Part shown: in pieces, positions 9,835 to 20,570 of the stretch
Layout: every line of letters starts with the position of its first letter
How positions within the stretch are numbered: position 1 is the stretch's first letter
From: Ischnura elegans
Lineage: Eukaryota > Arthropoda > Insecta > Odonata > Coenagrionidae
DNA: 64,000 bases
Reading direction: 5' to 3'
Assembly (NCBI RefSeq): GCF_921293095.1
Contig: NW_025791681.1
Location: forward strand, 62,001-126,000
The notes under the pieces: generated by a model
What the model saw: the letters and a program-made list of their open reading frames with translations, nothing else
Database searches by the model: none
What the model was told of the DNA's origin: nothing
Position numbers and translations under genes: made by a program

Positions 9835-12800
9835 CTATTTGATGTCGCCCATCGCCCTGCTTAGCGCATCCGCGTTCTTGTGAGCTGACCCCGGCCGATG
9901 CACGATCTCAAAATCGTATTGTTGAAGCATCAATGACCATCTCAACAGCCTTGGATTACTTCCTGACGTTCTATCTAGCCATCGTAAAGGATTGTGATCT
10001 GACACTACCTTAAAAGGTCTGTGGCCATCTAGATAAACGTGGAGTTTTTTTTACCCCCCAAACTATTGCCGCACATTCTTTTTCGATGGTGCTAAACTTA
10101 CGTTCGGTTTCATTGAACTTCTTACTCAAGTATACAATTGGGTGTTCATGTCCTTGATTATCTGCTTGACTAATTGTAAGAACTACGCCAATTCCCAAAT
10201 CCGAAGCATCCATTTGCAACACAAACTCTTTGGAAAAATCTGGTGCACTAAGCACCGGTTCCGCCACCAGCATCTTCTTCAACTTATTGAATGCATGATT
10301 GCATTCCTCAGTCCATTCTATCTTGCCTTTCTTGGATTTTCCTTTTAATGCATCTGTTAAAGGTGCTGCTATACGAGAAAAATCAGGAACGTATCTTCGA
10401 TAATATCCTGCCAATCCCAAGAAACTTCTTACCTCTGTTTTGGACTTCGGTGTCGGGTACTGTCTCACAGCCTGAATCTTCGTGCCTACCGGAGACAGTT
10501 TACCTTGTCCTACCATGTGACCAAGATACTTCACTGAATGCTGAGCGAGTCTACATTTTCCTGGTTTTGTTGTTAAATTTGCAGCTTTGATTCTAATCAT
10601 TACTGCTTCAAGATGTTTCAAATGTTCATCCCAAGTTTCTGAAAATACAGCTACATCATCATTATATGGCACAGCAAATTTCTCTAATCCTCTAAGTACT
10701 TCAGTCATTAAACGGCAAAAGTCATGTGGAGCATTTTTCAATCCAAAGGTCATTCGTAATGGTCTAAAAGTTCCAAAACTGGTTATAAATGCAGCGTAAA
10801 TACTTGCTCGCTCAGTCATGGGAAACTGCCAGTAACCCTTAGTTAAATCAAACAAGGTTATGTACTTAGCTCGAGCTACTCGCTCCACGCATTCCTCTAC
10901 GTTAGGTACCGGAAAATACTGTGTTTTAATTTTTTTGTTCAATTTTCGATAATCCACACATGGTCTTGGGTCTTTCCCCGGCACTTCCATCAAAATCATT
11001 GGAGATGTGTATTCGGAAGGGCTCTCTGTGACTATTCCCATATCCACCATCTTTTTCACCTCCTTCTCCAAAATCTCCGTTTGCCGTGGTGACAAACGAT
11101 ATGGCTTGATTTGCACCTTCTCTGAATCGACTAACTCGATGTCATGCTGTATTATATCTGTAATACCGGGTTTATCCGTAAATATTTCTGCATACATCTT
11201 CAACAATTCCCTAAGACTACTAATTTGAGAAAAATTTAAACGATCAGGTAATGAGCTTGCTTTGATCCATTCTAGATCTTTGGGGTTGTTGTCCTGAACA
11301 ATCCTCGTTTCACTGTCAGGGACTTGTGATAAAAAATTTACTATCACCTCCATCGTTTCTCTTTTATGGTATTTTTTTATCATATTCACGTGGAATACTT
11401 GAGATTTTGCCCGTCGCCCAGGCAAACTGATCACGTAGTTTGTGTCGGAGAGCTTCTTCTCGATAACACCAGGACCCATCCATTGTACAGATAATTTGTT
11501 CTTCCTTCCCGGCATTAATACCAGAACTGAATCCCCCGTTTCAAAACTTCTGTGAGTTGCATGACGGTCGTAATATATTTTCCTTTTAAGCTTCTCCTCC
11601 TCCATTTTCTCCACTGCCAGTTCACGTGTAACTCTGACTTTATTCAACAAATTAAACACATACTCCACCACTGATTGTTCCTCCGGATTCTCTTCCAACC
11701 ATTTTTCTTGTATCAACGTTAATGGGGTACGTAAGTTTTTTCCGTATACCAATTCGGCTGGTGCAAATCCAAGACTTTCATGTGTAGTGGTCCTCAATGC
11801 AAATAAGGCAGCCGGTAGATATTTGTCCCATTCGTTTCCGAAATCTACACTCATAGCTCTTAAAACCTTTTTGAGTGCTCGGTGCATTCTTTCAACCGGA
11901 TTAGACTCAGGATGTTGAATAGATGAATATACAGTACTAATACCACACTTGTTAAAGAAACTTGTAGTCAGCTCACTGGTAAAAGACGTTCCACGGTCCG
12001 ACTGAACTTCATGTGGGAAGCCTATTCGACAAAATAAGTCAATTAATACCTTCACAATCGTTGGTGAAGAAATATCCTCAATCGCTATTGCTTCGGGAAA
12101 TCTCGAAGACACGCATATCGCCGACAAAATATACCTCTTCCCTGAACTAGTTTCTGGTAGTGGTCCACAAGTATCGATGTTAATTCGATAGAAAACTTCT
12201 GACATAGATGGAATAATGGTTAAGGGAGCTTTCTTTCTGTCACCTCCCTTCCCAGCCTTTTGACATGCATCGCACGTTCGTATGTAATTTTCCAGGTCAA
12301 CATACCACTTTGGCCAATAAAAATATCGCGCTAGTTGACTTTTTGATTTTGTAACACCTAAATGGGCTAGCGTTGTCTCATGGCATAGTTGTAAAATCTG
12401 AAACCTATACTGCGTTGGTATTACAACTAAATTCTTCATTTCGTTTAACTTATCCTTTCTTCGCAGAACAAGCACTTTGTTTCTAAGAAAAAATCCTTCT
12501 TCATTCTTGCTCTCTGCCCCTGCGGGTTTTAATTCCCGAAAACATTCCTGTAGCGATGAGTCATTTTTCTGTGCTTCAATTAATTCATCTTGTCTTATTG
12601 AGATCACGCTATTCGCCTCTTTCGGCGTTCTGCCGACTTCAAACCGGCATCCTCCTTCTTGATTTGAGTCTCTATCGCCTATTTCCTCTGAAGATTCCTT
12701 ATTTTTCCCTTCTTCCATATGTTTTATTCGTTCCGCTTCTAATTCACCTCTTCTCTTTGCCGCTCGAGTCTGCACCGTATTTATCCAATGTTTTTCTGGT

Positions 12801-13573
12801 TGCTCTAATTGACATTTTTCAATTAGTTCTGCGGTGGTATTTCCCAAAATATATACACCGCGATCCAAATCATTCTGTACTACCACAGCCTTCCCAAATA
12901 CTCGACCGAACTCTCCAATTACTTCTACTTCTGCTATAGGAAGAAAACGATCGCGTACTTCTAAAGCTTGCTGTATCCAAACAGTTTCTCCTGTATACAT
13001 GTGTGGGGCAACATATTTCTGAGCCACTACATCGATTGTTGCACCTGTATCTCGTAATATCTTCATTGAATACCCATTTACCATTCCCTCTGTCAAGTAT
13101 TTGCCAAACATATTTTTATTATTTTCAATTTTTAAAGAACCAACGAATTCTTTTTCTTCGTTATCCTTCGTTTTTTTCTTTGGGCAATTTGCGAGAAAAT
13201 GTTGAGTGGAACCACACCCGTAGCACTTGGGTTGAAACCTCTTTTCGAAATTAAGTCCCGAAGACGATGATTTAGGCATCTTTTCCATAGCCAAGTCACG
13301 CCTTTCTTCATCAGAATTTACAGAAACAGTCTTCGGCTTTGTAAACGGGATCCTTTTATTTTGTTGATCCTTAATGTAATGATCCGTGGTTTTCCGTCCC
13401 ATGCTTTCTCTAATAATAGCATCAAAACTATCCAACTTCTCAGCCAATACATTCGGATCCTTAAAATTTGGCCATTCGTCTATCAGGAGATCTCGCACCT
13501 CTATGGGTACTTTTCTTTTCATCTGATCAGTCACCATCACTCCTTTTAACTCCTCAAAAGAAATTATATCCAT
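9835..13573 (-). pseudogene. pol: Pol polyprotein (PR-IN-RT-RH), frameshifted near its C-terminus
   Basis: One ORF of 1187 codons (13573 down to 10010) with, in order: a CCHC knuckle (C117, C120, H125, C130), retropepsin with D175-T-G, the integrase HHCC zinc domain (H398, H404, C434, C437), an integrase core with D467, D526 and E561 (34 residues between the last two by my count), a basic integrase tail, then RT (D909 in LFDLTKGYWQF; active-site box YNDD at 970-973) and RNase H (D1122, E1166). The box is normally YxDD with a hydrophobic x, so N971 is odd. Reading then shifts at an A8 run (T8 at 10045-10052 on plus): the rest of RNase H, with SDHNP- and DALSR-type motifs, lies in the next frame and stops at 9835-9837. 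The first ~110 residues look like the C-terminal part of Gag, so the upstream junction may also be a mutation. Starts at the ATG overlapping the gag stop. Confidence 0.9.
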
Positions 13574-14367
13574 CCTTGGAAATAATTAGTCATTTTATAT
13601 ACTACATCACTCCACGCCATACCATTTGATTTGGACTGCTTGTAAAATAACTGTCTAAACATTTCTGAGCTCAATTTGTATTTCTTAAGCAGTAAATTTT
13701 TCACAAATTCATAACTATCAGCTTTTTCCCTAGGTTCTCGAGAAATTATATCATTAATCTCGTTTGATAGTAATCCCGTCAAGTAAAATACTAATTGGTG
13801 TTCCGGAATACCGGCCCTATCTGCCTTCCTTTCAAAACGTTCAAGATATAAACTAATGTTTTCCCCGTGAGGATCAAATTTATCCATATGCCGAGTTATA
13901 TCTATTTTCGGCAGTGTCCTCTGAGCGGTCTCCGTCTCCAATCCATCACACTCGCGGTTTAAATTGGTTTGTGAAAATTTTAGTTTCTCCATTTCTAACT
14001 GAAAACTTCTCTGTCTTTCAGCGTCTTCCCGTTCCAATCTTCTCTCTTCTGCCTCTCGTTCCCGTTCCAATCTTCTCTCTTCTGCCTCTCGTTCCCGTTC
14101 CAATCTTCTCTCTTCCGCTTCCCGTTCTAATCTTCTCTCTTCTGCCTCTCGTTCCCGTTCCAATCTTCTCTCTTCTGCCTCTCGTTCCAATCTTTTCTCT
14201 TCAGTCAAAAACTTCAGCATCTCTTTAACAAATTCCTCATCATAATCTTTACTTTTTAGTATCGCTTGTTTGTACTCTACGACTCTAGCTTCCCTCCCCA
14301 CGTCAGCTCCTACTTCATATGCGATTTTGCACAAAACATCTTTAGGAACTCTAGCCAAATACGACAT
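13564..14367 (-). CDS. gag: Gag (N-terminal part, 267 aa)
   Basis: Structural protein of the retrotransposon. Residues 1-50 are compact and unassigned. Residues ~55-135 are a highly charged run of LEREREAEERR-type repeats, predicted by eye to form a long helix or coiled coil. Residues ~155-267 resemble the capsid/SCAN-like helical region of Gypsy Gag proteins (MDKFDPHGENISLYLERFER). It ends YFQGWI and stop; the pol ATG lies 7 nt inside this end, in the -1 frame. The zinc knuckle expected at the end of Gag is instead in the next ORF. No standard X-XXY-YYZ slippery heptamer is visible, so a one-base mutation or reinitiation is as likely as programmed shifting. Confidence 0.8.
   Translation of the reverse strand: MSYLARVPKDVLCKIAYEVGADVGREARVVEYKQAILKSKDYDEEFVKEMLKFLTEEKRLEREAEERRLEREREAEERRLEREAEERRLEREREAEERRLEREREAEERRLEREDAERQRSFQLEMEKLKFSQTNLNRECDGLETETAQRTLPKIDITRHMDKFDPHGENISLYLERFERKADRAGIPEHQLVFYLTGLLSNEINDIISREPREKADSYEFVKNLLLKKYKLSSEMFRQLFYKQSKSNGMAWSDVVYKMTNYFQGWI
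14029..14197 (-). repeat. 33-bp minisatellite inside gag
   Basis: About five imperfect copies of a 33-bp unit (one begins CGTTCCAATCTTCTCTCTTC on plus) encode the charged LEREREAEERR repeats of Gag. Because the unit is a multiple of three, copy number can change without breaking the frame. The opposite strand carries a spurious proline/leucine-rich ORF. Confidence 0.85.
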
Positions 14368-14697
14368 TGTTTAAGTTTTTCCGCAAATCTATCACCTAAA
14401 CAACTCACTAAAATGAGGAAGTCAGAAACAGCACCCAGTATGCTCAAACCATCCGGCAAAAAGGGTACTCACCTTTCCCGAAGCTAAAACGCCACACCAG
14501 CGAATTAAACTTCCACTTCTTCCGAAAAACACCAAGTCGTCTTTTCTTGCAGCTACAACTTCTCAATGTGCGTCCTTCCTTGAAGCAAATACCATCTCCA
14601 GTCCGCTTCCTCGAACCAGCAACCGTTCCAACGCTCAAACCGGCCGCTGCGTCTTCTCAATTTCACTTAGGCTAATTTTTCCAAACCTGTGTCAAGC

Positions 14698-14715
14698 ATC
14701 CCATCCTCGTCGCCA
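14698..14715 (-). other. Primer binding site complementary to tRNA-Ser(GCU)
   Basis: The minus strand reads TGGCGACGAGGATGGGAT. This is complementary to the 3' end of the arthropod-type tRNA-Ser(GCU) (ending ATCCCATCCTCGTCG plus CCA) as I remember that tRNA. The site starts 26 nt inside the 5' LTR, further than in most Gypsy elements. Confidence 0.75.
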
Positions 14716-14741
14716 GAAAAACGTGGGCTCACACTTACGTC

Positions 14742-14911
14742 TGTAACGTAAGACTATTAATTTTCAGAACCCTTTTTATTTCCTTCTATTATCTCCACAA
14801 TCCTTCACAAAACCTCTCCTTTTTACATCTCACACAACAATCCCCTCTCCCCAAACAAACCCCTCACAACCAAAATAACAACTCCGATCAAACAAAACAT
14901 CAGACGTTACA
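14742..14911 (-). repeat. 5' LTR (170 bp)
   Basis: Same termini as the 3' LTR. It differs by one extra C and one A/C change in the CCCC-AAACAAA stretch (around 14850). Followed by the GTAG duplication at 14912-14915. Confidence 0.93.
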
Positions 14912-14915
14912 GTAG

Positions 14916-16960
14916 AGTTACTGTTGAGGTAAGAAAAAAAACGAAATGAAATCTAGAATTCAAAATTCTAAAAGAATTCGTAGTTTCAATGCTGAGGTAA
15001 GAAAAAAAAGAAATGACACCATAAATTCAAAATTCTAAAAGAATTCGTAGAGTTACTTCAGAGGTAAGAAAAAAACGAAATGACATCTAGAATTTCAAAT
15101 TCTAAAAGAATATGTTGAGATAATGCTGAGGTATAAAAAATACGAAATGACACCTAAATGTCAAAATTCTAAAAGAATTAGTAGAGATACTGCTGAGGTG
15201 TGAAAGATACGAAATGACACCTAAAATTCAAAATTCTAAAAGAATTGGTAGAGTTACTGCTGAGGTAAGAAATATACTATATGACATTTAAAATTCAAAA
15301 TTCTAAAGGAATTCGGAAAGTAATGCAGAGGTAAGAAAAATACGAAATGACATTTAGAAATTAAAATTCTAAAAGAATTCCAAGAGTTACTTCTGAGGTA
15401 AGAAAAAACGTAATGACATCTAGTATTTAAAATTCTAAAAGTATTCGTAAAGTTACTACTGAGATAAGAAAAATACGATATGAAACCTAAAATTCAATAT
15501 TCTAAAAGAATTCGTAAAGTTACTGTTGAGGTAAGAAAAAAACGAAATAAAATCTAGAATTCTAAATTCTAAAAGAATTCGTAGATTTACTTCTGAGATA
15601 AGAAAAATAGGAAATGACATCTAGAATTAAAAATTCTAAAAGAATTCATAGAGTTACTGCTGAGGTAAGAAAAATACGAAATGACATATAGAATTCATAA
15701 TTCTAAAAGAATTCGGAGAGTTACTGCTAAGGTATAAAAAATACGAAATGACATCTAGAATTCAAAATTCTAAAAGGATTCGTAGTTTCACCGCTGAGGT
15801 AAGAAAAATACGAATTGACATCATAAACTCAAAATTCTAAAAGAATGTGTAGTTTCACTGCTGAGGTATGAAAAATACGAAAAGACGCATAAAATTCAAA
15901 ATTCAAAAAGAATTCTTAGAGTTGCTGCTGAAGAAAGAAAAATACGAAATGACATCTAGAATTAAAATGCTAAAATAATTCGTAGAGTTACTGCTGAGGT
16001 AAGAAAAATACGATATGACGTTTAGAATTCAAAATTCTAAATGAATTCGGAGAGTTACTGCTGAGGTAAGAAAAATACGAAATGACACCCAAAATTAAAA
16101 TTTCAAAAAGAATTCGGAGAGTTACTGCTAAGGTAAGAAAAATGCGAAATGACACCATAAATTAAAAATTCTAAAAGAATTCCAAGAGTTACTTCTGAGG
16201 TAAGAAAAAAACATATAGCATCAAGAATTAAAAATTCTAAAAGAATTCGTAGTGTTACTGCTGAGGTAAGAAAACTACGAAATGACACCTAAAATTCAAA
16301 ATTCTAAAAGAATGCGTAGAAATACTTTTGAGGCAAGAAAAAAACGAAATGACATCTAGAATTCAAAATTCTAAAAGAATTCGGAGAATTACTGCTGAGG
16401 TATGAATAATACGCAATGACACCTAAAATTCAAAATTTTAAAAGAATTCGTAGAGTTACTGCTGAGGTAAGAAAAATACGAAATGACACCTAAAATTCGA
16501 TATTCTAAAAGAATTCGTAGAGTTACTGTTGAGGTAAGAAAAAAAACGAAATGAAATCTAGAATTCAAAATTCTAAAAGAATTCGTAGTTTCACTGCTGA
16601 GGTAAGAAAAAAAAGAAATGACACCATAAATTCAAAATTCTAAAAGAATTCGTAGAGTTACTTCAGAGGTAAGAAAAAAACGAAATGACATCTAGAATTT
16701 CAAATTCTAAAAGAATTTGTTGAGATAATGCTGAGGTATGAATAATACGAAATGACACCTAAAAGTCAAAATTCTAAAAGAATTCGTAGAAATACTGCTG
16801 AGGTGTGAAAGATACGAAATGACATCTAGAATTCAAAATTCTAAAAGAATTCATAGTTTCACTGCTGAGGTAAGAAAAATACGAAATGACACCATAAATT
16901 TAAAATTCTAAAAGAATTCCAAGAGTTACTTCTGAGGTAAAAAAAACGAAATGACATCTA
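14916..16960. repeat. 67-bp satellite array, segment 3
   Basis: Same satellite. Includes 16489-16560, an uninterrupted copy of the sequence split by the LTR element (TTCGATATTCTAAAAGAATT, then CGTAGAGTTACTGTTGAGG). Segment pairs about 1.6 kb apart (14916 and 16522) show a ~24-monomer higher-order unit. Ends at GACATCTA, where the transposon island starts. Confidence 0.96.
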
Positions 16961-18976
16961 GGGCCGTATTTTAAGACGTTCCTAGAGGAACATCTCTTCC
17001 TGTATGACGCGTTACTAGGGGGAAATCAACCTCCAAGCGTTTTTTAAACGTACCTCCTTCTTTGTGGGATCAACTCCATCTACAAGCATACCGATTCTCT
17101 CCCTACTATTTTGAGCATGGATTAGACCACCCTACTAAATTGTAGGAACTGTTTCAAGGCCTGATATGGCGGAATGCGTCGTTAACCTCCGGACTTTGGC
17201 ATTTTTTTCCAGACACATTTTGCAGTATACGATCAAAATTTCATGAAAATTACGCTTTTTTAACCTGACGATGTTTATTTATTTCATCGTATATGCCTGT
17301 TATAAGGAAACGTATAGAACGAAAGAAAGAAGTTAAGTCCATATTATGGTATTATATAATAATATTTTAATAATATTAATGTGGTAAATAGCAATGAAGT
17401 AAACAACTTACAACAATTGCATGAAAATGGACGCTGAATTTGCCAGGTACGCGATGGAAGAGCCGTATATTTATGTTGGAAGAATGCACCTAAGGGATAG
17501 GCAGAATCCCATTGAGTTTTATTCAGAAGCGAAATTCCTCCAGAGGTATCGCTTCTCGAAGAGAAGTATCAGAAGAAGTATCAGACGTTTTATTACCTTA
17601 TGTGAGGAGTGAGCGTTTAAGCAACCGTGGTTTGCCGATTCCGGATATTTTGAAGCTGCTAATTGCCTTGAGGTTTTACGCCACCGGGTCATTCCAGGTA
17701 TGTGGTATCTTTTACGTAATATTTATAAATGTGTTTTTGTCGCGTTGATCATGTAATACATATTCAAATCCCTTTTGCAGTTAGTTTGCGGCGATCTGGC
17801 CGGGGTTACTCAGGGGACGGTGTCCAAAATTATTAAGGTATGCTTTCTCCTTAGTTTGGTACTTGTATGAGCGTAAACTTTCCATTTGTAGGGGGAGAGT
17901 TATAAGGTGTTTCATGACAAATATTTGGTAATCATTACAGAGCATCAGTAATGACCTGGTGGCAGTATTACCTCGGTACATGAAGTTGCCAAGCTCAGAT
18001 GAAGATACTGCTCGATGCAAGAGATCTTTTTACGAAAAAGGTCAATTTCCTGGAGTGGTGGGTTGTATCGACTGCACCCATGTTCCGATTGTGAGTCCGG
18101 GGGGGGGAGTTTGGCGAGTTGTACAGAAACCGGAAGGGGTGGTTTTCCCTAAATGTGCAGGTATGTATATTTTATTTACCAATTTATCGTCATCATGTTG
18201 CACCAAGTTGTTAGATTTCTCGATGTTACACTACTATTTATTCAAGTTTCTTCTGCACTACTATTTAGAATGCAATTTCATTGTTTTTATGTCAACAAGT
18301 GCTAAAGTAGAATCTTATAATTTCATTTTAACTTAGGTCGTTGCCGGTCCAAATATGGAAATAATGGATATAGTTTGCAGATGGCAAGGTTCAGCTCATG
18401 ATGCTAGAATTTTCCACAATAGTCGCCTTAAGCTGAAATTTGAGACCAATGAGGTGAAGGGCATCCTTCTTGGAGATAGTGGGTATCCTCTATTGCCATA
18501 TCTTTTCACACCAGTTTTAAGACCAGAGTCTGCTTCTGAGAGGAGGTAAATAAAGAGAGAATTTGTGATTCACGTTGTAATTTTGACAAAAGTTATAGCA
18601 CCTCAATGCCTTAAGTATGGTGTTTTATGAAAACTAACCTTTCAGGTACAACATCTCCCACATTAGGACAAGGTGCACCGTGGAGCATACATTTGGGGTG
18701 TGGAAACGTAGATTTCCATGCCTCAGTATGAAGCTCCGCGTGAAGTTATTTACTGCACAGAAGGTCATTTTGGCTTGTGCAGTTCTTCACAATGTGGCTA
18801 TGCAGAATCATGATCCTATGCCTGATCGTATGCCAGCTATGCCCAGGTTGGAAGTCCCTGTACAAAGACTCCAACCTGTTCACGGTCGCCCAAATGCCAT
18901 CCCGGCGGCATTCATAGAGAGGCATTTTGGTGATGAGGTAATTATATTTGAAAAAATTAATATGATATGGAAATAA
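16961..18976 (+). mobile_element. PIF/Harbinger-type transposon, left end and transposase region
   Basis: Starts GGGCCGTATTTTAAGACG directly after satellite, a terminus of the style seen in PIF/Harbinger elements, followed by a small perfect hairpin GTTCCTAGAGGAAC (16978-16991). The transposase gene follows from 17421. I could not find a matching inverted terminus downstream, so the right boundary is unknown and the end given here is only the end of the coding region. 17000-17420 is an AT-rich leader without an ORF. Confidence 0.75.
17421..18976 (+). pseudogene. PIF/Harbinger (HARBI1-like) transposase, five exons, two frameshifts
   Basis: DDE nuclease of the HARBI1/DDE_4 type, split by introns with GT-AG ends. 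Exons by eye: 17421-17697, 17781-17837, 17941-18160, 18337-18545 and 18646-18976. Junctions keep frame (introns 1 and 2 fall between codons). Exon 2 encodes an HTH-like LVCGDLAGVTQGTVSKIIK. Catalytic residues are in GCIDCTHVP (D), LLGDSGYP (D) and CTVEHTFGVWKRRF (E), so the triad is present. Exon 1 shifts frame near 17560, where AGAAGTATCAG is duplicated. Exon 3 shifts at a G9 run (18099-18107), beyond which the family-typical RNRKGWFSLNVQ is read in another frame. The final exon may instead splice after GGTGATGAG at about 18939. Because one shift is in a homopolymer, part of the damage may be sequencing error. Confidence 0.88.
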
Positions 18977-19339
18977 ACAGTTCCACTAGTATTTGTAGGT
19001 ATTTGGCTTAGTTTATGTGATACCAACGAAGGAAATAATATTCAAAACTGAGAATGTGTATAAAACTGGTTATAAAGATTTTAATTTTAAGTTTCAAAAA
19101 TTTTTATTTACTATGAAAGAGATAGAATAAGATTCCATTTGATTTTTTATTATATTCAGAGTTCTGAATTCTTGTAAATACACCAATTTAATCTTCACAT
19201 TTAACAGCAATGTTCCATTTACTTAGATTATTAAATATGTGGAGCCCTTAAAATTGTAAGGTATGCATGATATGCACCAATGAAGTCATACAATGTCATT
19301 TTCCTTTTAAATAGGTCAATGTTCTAGAACATTAGAGCG
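18977..19339. other. AT-rich spacer, no gene seen
   Basis: Low-complexity AT-rich sequence between the transposase and its inverted decayed copy. It probably belongs to the Harbinger element. No ORF, inverted terminus or RNA structure recognised. Confidence 0.5.
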
Positions 19340-19870
19340 TGGCATAGGATATGATTCTACATAAACACAATGGGAAGAACTTCATGACCCATGAATTCTT
19401 GTGGCATGTAAATAACTTCATGTGGTGTGGCACCTTGTCCAAGGAAGCAGACCAAAGGTATAGAGGATACTAACTAACTCCGAGGATGTCATTTGTCTCA
19501 TTGGGGTTCGTAAGTCATTTACTTTTGAAAATTTGGCATCATGAGCTTTAATCTGCCATTTGTAAATATATTCATTATTTCTGTTATTTGTTAAAACATC
19601 TATGAACAATTCGCCTACTGAGGAGCATGGTTGCAGTACAATCCACAACTCCAGGACTGCTTGCATTGCGCAGTATCTTATGCTGAACTTGACAACTTCA
19701 TCTCAAGGCAATTTTTGGTTTGAAAATATCCGGATGAGGCAAACTGCGGTTGCTGAGGAATTCTGCTTCTGAATAAATGGGATTCTACCTATCCCTTAAA
19801 TGTATTCTTCCAACACAAATGTAAGGCTCTTCCATAACGTACCTTCATTGTATTCTTGAATTGAAATGGA
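19340..19870 (-). pseudogene. Decayed, apparently intron-free copy of the Harbinger transposase
   Basis: Read on the minus strand, this region matches pieces of the neighbouring transposase in the correct order. Matches are the exon 1 start (GGAAGAGCC, then AAGGGATAGG and AGAATCCC), GATATTTT near the end of exon 1, ATGAAGTTG and GATACTGC of exon 3, TCCTGGAGT, AAAGCTCATGATGC of exon 4, GTATCCTCTAT, then GGACAAGGTGC, GAAGTTATTTAC and AGTTCTTC of exon 5. The introns before exons 4 and 5 are absent, and there are many deletions and stops. It is either a processed copy or the relic of a related element with deletions that removed introns. Confidence 0.68.
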
Positions 19871-20570
19871 TGTTTATGTTATTAATAAAATTGTTATTCT
19901 GATATAAAACTATGTAGGTTGTTCCTTCATTTCTCTCTCTGCTTAAGAATACCCTCTAACTTTGCAATGGATAAATACAGATAGGAAAATACAGCGAGTG
20001 ACAACAGCTAGAATTATCTCTTTTCATGGATATAATCCTGATTTCAGACCTTTATCTGTTTGACAATTATTTTTTTATCATAATTTATTATACTGAAATT
20101 GATCTCACAGGCAAAACCAAGGACCATGTTATGCCCTTTAACATTTTCCATTTCATATATGCAAGGAAATACATTCAATGGAATGGAAAAATAGTCATGA
20201 ATTACACAAGTGATCAGATTAATTATGAAAAAAATGGTATTGACAATTTAATTTCAGGAAGTTAATTAAATCCAATAGTTATGTCTTAAATTTAGCATCA
20301 TTTAAAACAACCTTAGCAAAATTACTTTTCGTTAAAAATTGGAATGGTTGTCAGTCCCATTATGAATGTCTGATGTGTGACTGATCGAAGGGAAGATCTA
20401 CAGAGAAAGGTGATGGAAGGTTTTCCAACTTTCCATAATTACATATTCTATGTAGGCAAACATGTTTTATAACATGGAGCAGGTAATCAATAATGTATAT
20501 CAGGAACTGATGTCAGCAATAGAGCACTAGAACATTGGAGAATAGTCATGAGTTACATCAACCTTCATAC
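19871..20570. other. AT-rich region, no gene seen
   Basis: Unique-looking AT-rich DNA. A plus-strand ORF at 20026-20265 (79 codons) has no recognisable motif and an isoleucine/asparagine/phenylalanine-rich composition typical of chance ORFs in such sequence. No termini or repeats recognised. Confidence 0.45.

Larger units (their letters stand above)
9530..14911 (-). mobile_element. Ty3/Gypsy-type LTR retrotransposon, Gmr1-like domain order
   Basis: A 5382-bp element in antisense. It has two ~170-bp LTRs, a primer binding site, gag, pol and a polypurine tract, and is flanked by the 4-bp duplication GTAG (9526-9529 and 14912-14915). Pol order is protease, integrase, reverse transcriptase, RNase H. 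Integrase before RT is the Ty1/Copia order, but the RT and integrase sequences are Gypsy-like; this combination defines the Gmr1 group described in fish and invertebrates. No env-like ORF. The LTRs differ by about one substitution and one indel, so insertion is recent. Coding is nevertheless broken (see gag and pol). Confidence 0.92.

Noticed and set aside
12556..12939. Plus-strand ORF of 127 codons within pol
   Set aside because: Shadow of the minus-strand pol ORF; no motif of its own.
13914..14228. Plus-strand proline/leucine-rich ORF of 104 codons
   Set aside because: It is the antisense of the gag minisatellite; the minus-strand frame has the Gag features.
19418..19666. Minus-strand ORF of 82 codons as a gene
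   Set aside because: It falls in the decayed transposase copy and reads in a frame that changes along the match, so it is not a conserved product.
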